Part shown: positions 58,238 through 64,000 of the stretch, piece after piece | How positions within the stretch are numbered: position 1 is the first letter of the stretch | How the letters are laid out: every line of letters begins with the position of its first letter | Assembly (NCBI GenBank): GCA_964019165.1 | Contig: OZ025278.1 | Span: 4,055,041 to 4,119,040, forward strand | Direction of reading: 5' to 3' | Length of the DNA: 64,000 nt | Source: Mastigias papua | Taxonomy: Eukaryota; Cnidaria; Scyphozoa; Rhizostomeae; Mastigiidae | The notes under the pieces: generated by a model | What the model was told of the DNA's origin: nothing | What the model saw: the letters and a program-made list of their open reading frames with translations, nothing else | The model's database searches: none | Made by a program: the position numbers and the translations under genes

Positions 58238-59058
58238 TTGTGAAGAGACTAACAAGAACTTTGAGTTTCGTTGTTTCGCAGATTTTAACTCGTTTCGAAG
58301 TTACACTATGTGCTCGAATAGAAACTCAATAGCTTCTTGACGTATTCTCATTATCGTCGACGAAACAGAAACATATTTTTCGTTACAAGAGTGCATTTAT
58401 TTTATCAAATTTGCGTGAGCAGGTATTCATCTTTGCAGGACAGTTTCAAAGAAATTTGCAAATCATTATCTATTTTTCGGAGGTGGGAGAGACAAATTTG
58501 AAATTAAAAAAAGGAAATTAACTTCAAATCGAAGAGGTTGTATAGCTAATAGATCAATATTTGAGGTGTAACAATGTAACTTTTTTCACTCAACTGATGG
58601 AGCAAGCTTATTAGACTACTGGCAGCGTACAACCTATTTATTCTTTCTTTTCGTTGCTTTATTTGACTAATAGGTTTAGAAACTTAATCTCACATTAGCT
58701 GTTCAGAATTTTGGTCATGTGCATGTGCATGTATTCATTCTATAGATTTAGAATTATTTGGTACACTCAAAAACTGTCCAATGTTTACGTTGTCTATTTT
58801 CTGTAGAAAAACTCAACATCTTTTTGACACGAACTTTACTTATCTTGTTGCACATATGTTGAATTGTAAGCAACATATTCTGTTGGAGCCAGGAAACGTA
58901 GTGTCCTGTCTTGTTTTATTAGGTCACAGTGTAACCAATGTAAGTTGTAGTGTTAAAATTTTTATAATATATAGAAGGAAAAAAGAGGCTATTGAGATAG
59001 GGTTCTCTTGAGGAATTTTGAGGTATTGATAGTGACTTATGAACAGGTCTTCTGAGGT
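58238..59058. other. Non-coding stretch after gypsy-3
   Basis: No LTR, gene or repeat could be supported. Confidence 0.4.

Positions 59059-59141
<83 letters not shown>
59059..59141. repeat. (AT)n microsatellite
   Basis: About 80 bp of AT dinucleotides, directly left of the tandem tRNA-like units. Confidence 0.95.
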
Positions 59142-59145
<4 letters not shown>

Positions 59146-59251
59146 GCTCAGAAAATATAAATATATACTGATTGTATATATTAGAGCTGCTTGATAAAGG
59201 CGAAAGCTGAAAGTGACCATAAGGTGCTAAAAACCAGGGGAGTTAAAACAA

Positions 59252-59323
59252 GCCACTGTGGTCTAGTGGTTAAGACGCTTGCCCGGAATGCGAGAGACCC
59301 TGGTTCGATCCCAGGTGGTGGTG
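59252..59323 (+). tRNA. tRNA-like sequence, copy 1 (anticodon position GGA)
   Basis: It folds as a cloverleaf: acceptor GCCACTG/TGGTGGT (with G-T pairs), D stem GTCT/AGAC, anticodon stem CTTGC/GCGAG, and T stem CCTGG/CCAGG with loop TTCGATC. Box A (TGGTCTAGTGG) and box B (GGTTCGATCCC) match polymerase III promoters. The anticodon loop is CCGGAAT: the anticodon would be GGA (Ser), but position 33 is C rather than the universal T, and the long variable arm of serine tRNAs is missing. A tRNA-derived SINE or pseudogene is more likely than a working tRNA. No T-run terminator follows closely. Confidence 0.5.
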
Positions 59324-59497
59324 AATTTTAATTTTCTCCTGGTTTTTCTGAGCATTTATATCAATCTTTCCGTTTGCACCAAAAAAGGAGAAATCCTGGT
59401 TACTCGCTAGCTACTGATTGTATATATTAGAGCTGCTTGATAAAGGCGAAAGCTGAAAGTGACCATAAGGTGCTAAAAACCAGGGGAGTTAAAACAA

Positions 59498-59569
59498 GCC
59501 ACTGTGGTCTAGTGGTTAAGACGCTTGCCCGGAATGCGAGAGACCCTGGTTCGATCCCAGGTGGTGGTG
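59498..59569 (+). tRNA. tRNA-like sequence, copy 2
   Basis: Identical 72-nt copy of 59,252-59,323 in the second 246-bp unit; the same cloverleaf, promoter boxes and C33 anomaly. Confidence 0.5.
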
Positions 59570-59667
59570 AATTTTAATTTTCTCCTGGTTTTTCTGAGCA
59601 TTTATATCAACCTTTCCGTTTGCACCAAAAAAGGAGAAATCCTGGTTACTCGCTAGCTACTGATTGT

Positions 59668-60650
<983 letters not shown>

Positions 60651-60849
60651 ATGAGATACAGTATCGTGTACAAGGCACCTTTAACAGTTGTAGTTTTGAT
60701 TCTCGTTCTAATCGTGGTGAAGAATGGAATATATTTGCACTGGAAATCCTCGTCAAGAGAAGGAATCAACATTTTTTCTTATGAGGAGAGTTTTGCAGAG
60801 CGAGGAAATACGGATTTACAATGCTGCAAATAAGATGAGAATCTCTTGG
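60651..60849 (+). pseudogene. Beta-1,4-galactosyltransferase-like first exon, copy C (nonsense codon)
   Basis: ATG at 60,651 encodes a different membrane anchor ('LTVVVLILVLIVV'). It converges with copy B at the end: 'ERGNTDLQCCK', stop, 'DENLLG' against 'HRGDEDLPCCKWDENLLG' in copy B. The exon ends CTCTTGG|gtaagc in phase 1, like copy B. Where copy B has TGG (Trp) copy C has TAA (60,831-60,833). It is thus an older paralogous first exon that has become a pseudogene, unless this is a local sequence error. Confidence 0.6.
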
Positions 60850-62241
60850 GTAAGCACTTACAGTGAATCGTGATCATGCTCAAATATCCCTAACATATGC
60901 TATTTAGGCTACTGTTAGCTATCCTTCTATCACCTTCCACTTTTTAATTCAGTTGATTTTAGGAATAACATATGCACAGGTTCTTATAGTGTGAGCATTC
61001 GAGTTATTCGTACTAATTTTTGGCGAGGGAAAACATTACAGTATTACTTATTATCCAGTTTGCAGATAATATCGTTACTTGACAAGATTTCGCGTGTGCA
61101 GGAGAAATCCCTGCGTGCACTGCACGTGCATGCATGAGTCAGAATATCTTTACGTGCACTTTCCAATCAGTCAGTAAATTATAGGCTGTTCGCTGCTAAA
61201 ACTGAGTGAATAAAGTTGTAGGTCCTGTAAGTAGACATAGGAGAAACTTCAGTTTGCTTTTAGTCCCCGCTCCAGTAAGCCCCCATCTAAAGTGCTTGAT
61301 ATCAATAAGCCCCTTAGGGAGCTTAATAGAGAATTTACGGTATAAGTAATTTGTTAATGATAGACAACCCGCTCGATAACCTATTTCTAGCTTTGTTATG
61401 TAATGGTGAGTCGTTTGACCACACATACCAATTTTATGCATTCTACACTATGCAGCAAATGTTACACAAAATATTGCAGCGTTGACTGAACCTCAGAATG
61501 ACAAAGGGCACTGAATATGTCGGGCTTCTATGTATGATTCTGGAATGTGAATTGACTTCTCAGGCCTGCTGTGGTATAAATGCCTGTAAAGTACACGTTT
61601 GTTTTTTCTAAGAAAACCTCATTTTCGATTGAGCCCCAATCTCCTTAACTTTTCCTGAAATTGAGGATGAGATCTTCTTATGATTTTCTTAACTTTTGTT
61701 GAAAAGTTTGATCTGTTTTAGTCAAGATTAAAAAAAAGGTGTCGATTTTTGCAATTGAGCTTGCTAAGAATGAGCTATTATCGATTTCTGGCATGTAAAA
61801 GGTGAATTTTGGAGCTTGAGCCTCATAATTTTATTAACATTTTCCTAGGATTTTGGGTTTTTGAGCCTCATTTTCTTTTATAAACGTTTTCTTATAGAAA
61901 TCGTGTAAGCAAAACCGTACATGCTCGAATTACCTTCATCGATACAGCCCCCTCGATAGAACCCTCTCGAATAAGCCCCATGCTAGAACTTACAATTGTT
62001 AGTAGGCCCCCTCCCCAGATGATGATGATGAGGACTTTAAAAGAGACTGATGCATTAATTTGGATGACTGTTCTCTTAAAATTATCGAAAAACGAGTTTT
62101 GACAATGAGTTTGTTATGCAACATGTTAGAAGTAATTATATAAGCCTCCTCGAATAAGCCTTCCCCTCAAATAAGCCCCCACTCAAAAGTGCAAAAAACA
62201 AATAAGCCGTCAGGGGGCTAATTTGAGGATTTACGTTATGC
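60850..62241. repeat. Dispersed-repeat region with TAAGCCCC units
   Basis: 61,263-61,340 and 62,150-62,235 are direct copies of one repeat end ('taagccccca', 'aaagtgc', 'ataagcc', 'atttacg'); a related piece is at 61,925-61,990. Between them, 61,608-61,915 resembles 15,590-16,010 and more weakly 4823-4915. No coding is recognised; the family type (SINE, LINE tail or MITE) cannot be told. Confidence 0.5.
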
Positions 62242-64000
62242 TTTAGAGCCCAGATCCACTTGCAGTAGGTTTGGATGTCGAATTTCAGATTTCAGATGCA
62301 AACTCAACGTCCCTAGCCCACTTCTGAGTGTTTGCAGTCACGTATTTGGGAAGAACGAGTTGGCATCATTTCGACATCCGAAATTTGAATTACATAATGA
62401 AGATGGGCCTTTAGTTAGAAGTTTAAAAGGCGGTCATCTGTAGGTCAATTGATTCGTGCGTGATTCGTCAATGTGTTGTCCGATTTCTCATTCCTACATT
62501 CCAGCTCCGACCGTTCTATACAAGATTGAGTTACCCTTTGTTTTAATTTCCTTAATTCTAATTGTGAAAGGAGACACCTAGAATGGTGAACTCCAGAGAC
62601 AACAGCACATGTAGAAAAAGAAAATTATGCACCGTTTTTCCATGTCGCCTAATTCGACGAGAAAAGACCGAGGTATTGGTGGGAGATTTCTAATAAGATC
62701 CTATTCTTGATAATTTCATGCCAATGGCATTGCTCAGTATCACGAGTTTGCCGCATCGTTCCTTGTACTTTGTCTGCACTGAAGGGCGCTGTCCACTGGC
62801 ACGTGATTGATAGAAGGGCATGACCAACTGAAGTCTTCCCAGACTGGTCATGTTAGCAACCACTTTTATTTCTGCTTGTACGGTAGTTGTCATAAGGAAG
62901 CTTTGCATTGCTTACAAGTACAATCAACTTATAGCAAATATAAGTGTGACGACTATAACTTTAATAAACAATTATTTATCGGGATATTGACATATTATAA
63001 AATTCTTGTGTAAGATATTCATTCATGATCTTTCTGGGGCGTCCCAAACTTAGTGAAAAGCTACTTTTCACAATGGTCAGCAAGATTTTACAATTTCCGT
63101 AGCAAGCAAGGGTTGTCGGTGCACGTTACTGTGGCCATGTAGATTTTGTTTATTCGAGGGCCTGGACACTTTAGAAAGCAATTGACGATAAAGGCAACTT
63201 GTCTTTTCATTTGTATAGCTTGCCAATTCTGGTGGATAATACCGGGCCTAAATATGATAGAGCAGCTCTAAAATTCAATACAGTAGGATAAAACATATAG
63301 CATAGAGATAGTGTCTACAGAGCATGATTCATATTTTCGAGATGATTATTAATTAGATAGCATAGAGGAAGCTTTAGCATAGACATTCCCTAAGTGAGAA
63401 GGTGCATGTTTTCATTTCATTCTTTATTTTACAGGTGTTGTTGAGTTAGAGCAGGACAAGTATTGACAATCAACTGAGTTGTCTTGACCTCCCCCCTTAG
63501 AGCAATGTTGAATTAGCGTGCGATTACTTGCAGAAGACACGTCGATCCGCTCTGCTCTCAAATAGCACTCAAGGAACTAAGATTTTACCCCTACACGGTT
63601 TTAAGGGACAGGGGATTACTAGTCATCAAATTTGACCGGAAATTTACTATTTCCAAATAGACTGCATTATTCAGTGGGTGTTCCAATGCCTCTTAGCAGT
63701 GACTGTAGGTTCCTTAGTCGGTTCTTTGTCAAAAAATGTGTATATGTAATATGTATTTGCTTATACTACAGTATGGCATAGCCCCACTATTCTATCGAGC
63801 TGAAATGCGTATAAATCAGCATGATGTATGTTCAAATGAAAGATAAGGGACTGGACGTATAGGAGGAAAGAAGTTCCGTTCAAGGTTGTAATAAAGCAAT
63901 TTAAGGCCGAATCTCAAAACGAGGCGAAATAGCAGCGGAATCAAAATGAGACTACTTGATGTCATCAACAGATAAGATAAAAATGCATGCAGTCGTACAT
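62242..64000. other. Non-coding end of the window
   Basis: No gene, RNA or mobile element is supported. A short imperfect inverted repeat (ggatgtcgaatttcagattt / aaatttcggatgtcg) lies at 62,273-62,387. Confidence 0.4.

Larger units (their letters stand above)
59167..59658 (+). repeat. Tandem duplication of a 246-bp tRNA-containing unit
   Basis: Unit 1 (59,167-59,412) and unit 2 (59,413-59,658) differ at one position that I can see (caatct/caacct). A third copy begins at 59,659 and breaks off into the (AT)n array. In each unit the tRNA-like core is flanked by inverted sequences (aaaaaccaggggagttaaaa / ttttaattttctcctggttt), so the core sits in the loop of a larger stem. Confidence 0.9.

Noticed and set aside
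59252..59569. Two functional serine tRNA genes
   Set aside because: C at position 33, a short variable arm and no close terminator make a tRNA-derived repeat more likely.

Overview
This is a window of animal nuclear DNA, most likely from an AT-rich invertebrate genome. Short exons with GT/AG boundaries, a beta-1,4-galactosyltransferase family gene, long (AT)n and (CA)n arrays and many eukaryotic transposon families point that way; there are no operons or bacterial signals. The species cannot be named from the sequence. The only convincing host gene material is beta-1,4-galactosyltransferase (B4GALT-like): three copies of a type II membrane-anchor first exon (10.8, 50.0 and 60.65 kb) and three exons of the stem and catalytic domain (29.98, 30.97 and 31.47 kb), all on the + strand. 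The order of these pieces implies a tandem array of paralogues broken up by transposons. The last catalytic exons are not visible here.

Layout. 0-2.3 kb: relic of a P-element-like transposase on the minus strand, flanked by inverted copies of a first-exon-like sequence. 2.3-4.05 kb: a gypsy-type gag relic and a non-LTR retrotransposon 3' tail. 5,020-10,750: a complete DNA transposon with long terminal inverted repeats and a 6-bp target duplication (IS3EU-like by its ends). It encodes a DDE integrase-type transposase and, facing it, a HECT-type ubiquitin ligase; both proteins start with a double-CxxC zinc ribbon. It sits just upstream of galactosyltransferase first exon A, and first exon B at 50 kb preserves a related site without the insertion.

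12.7-25.6 kb: a five-level nest. A CR1/L2-like LINE (minus strand) contains Harbinger element A, which contains Harbinger element B (transposase plus Myb-like protein), which contains a C/G-rich DNA transposon, which contains a gypsy LTR retrotransposon. Every inserted layer has a recognisable target duplication. In two cases removing the insert restores the interrupted reading frame exactly.

26-29.8 kb: microsatellites, a Tc1/mariner foldback element and a hairpin element. 30-31.7 kb: galactosyltransferase exons. 32.4-35.5 kb: a damaged gypsy pol with one LTR. 35.5-45.0 kb: an unassigned transposon-type gene (minus strand), split by a complete BEL/Pao retrotransposon (38,144-44,743) with LTRs that look identical and one uninterrupted 1,867-residue polyprotein. 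45.9-51.1 kb: several small inverted-repeat elements, including a 1.05-kb foldback. 52-54.7 kb: hAT-like remnants. 54.7-58.2 kb: a third gypsy pol with one stop codon. 59.0-60.0 kb: a tandem pair of tRNA-like units between (AT)n arrays. 60.6 kb to the end: galactosyltransferase first exon C, dispersed repeats and sequence in which nothing is recognised.

All identifications come from reading the translations and repeats by eye; no database search was possible.
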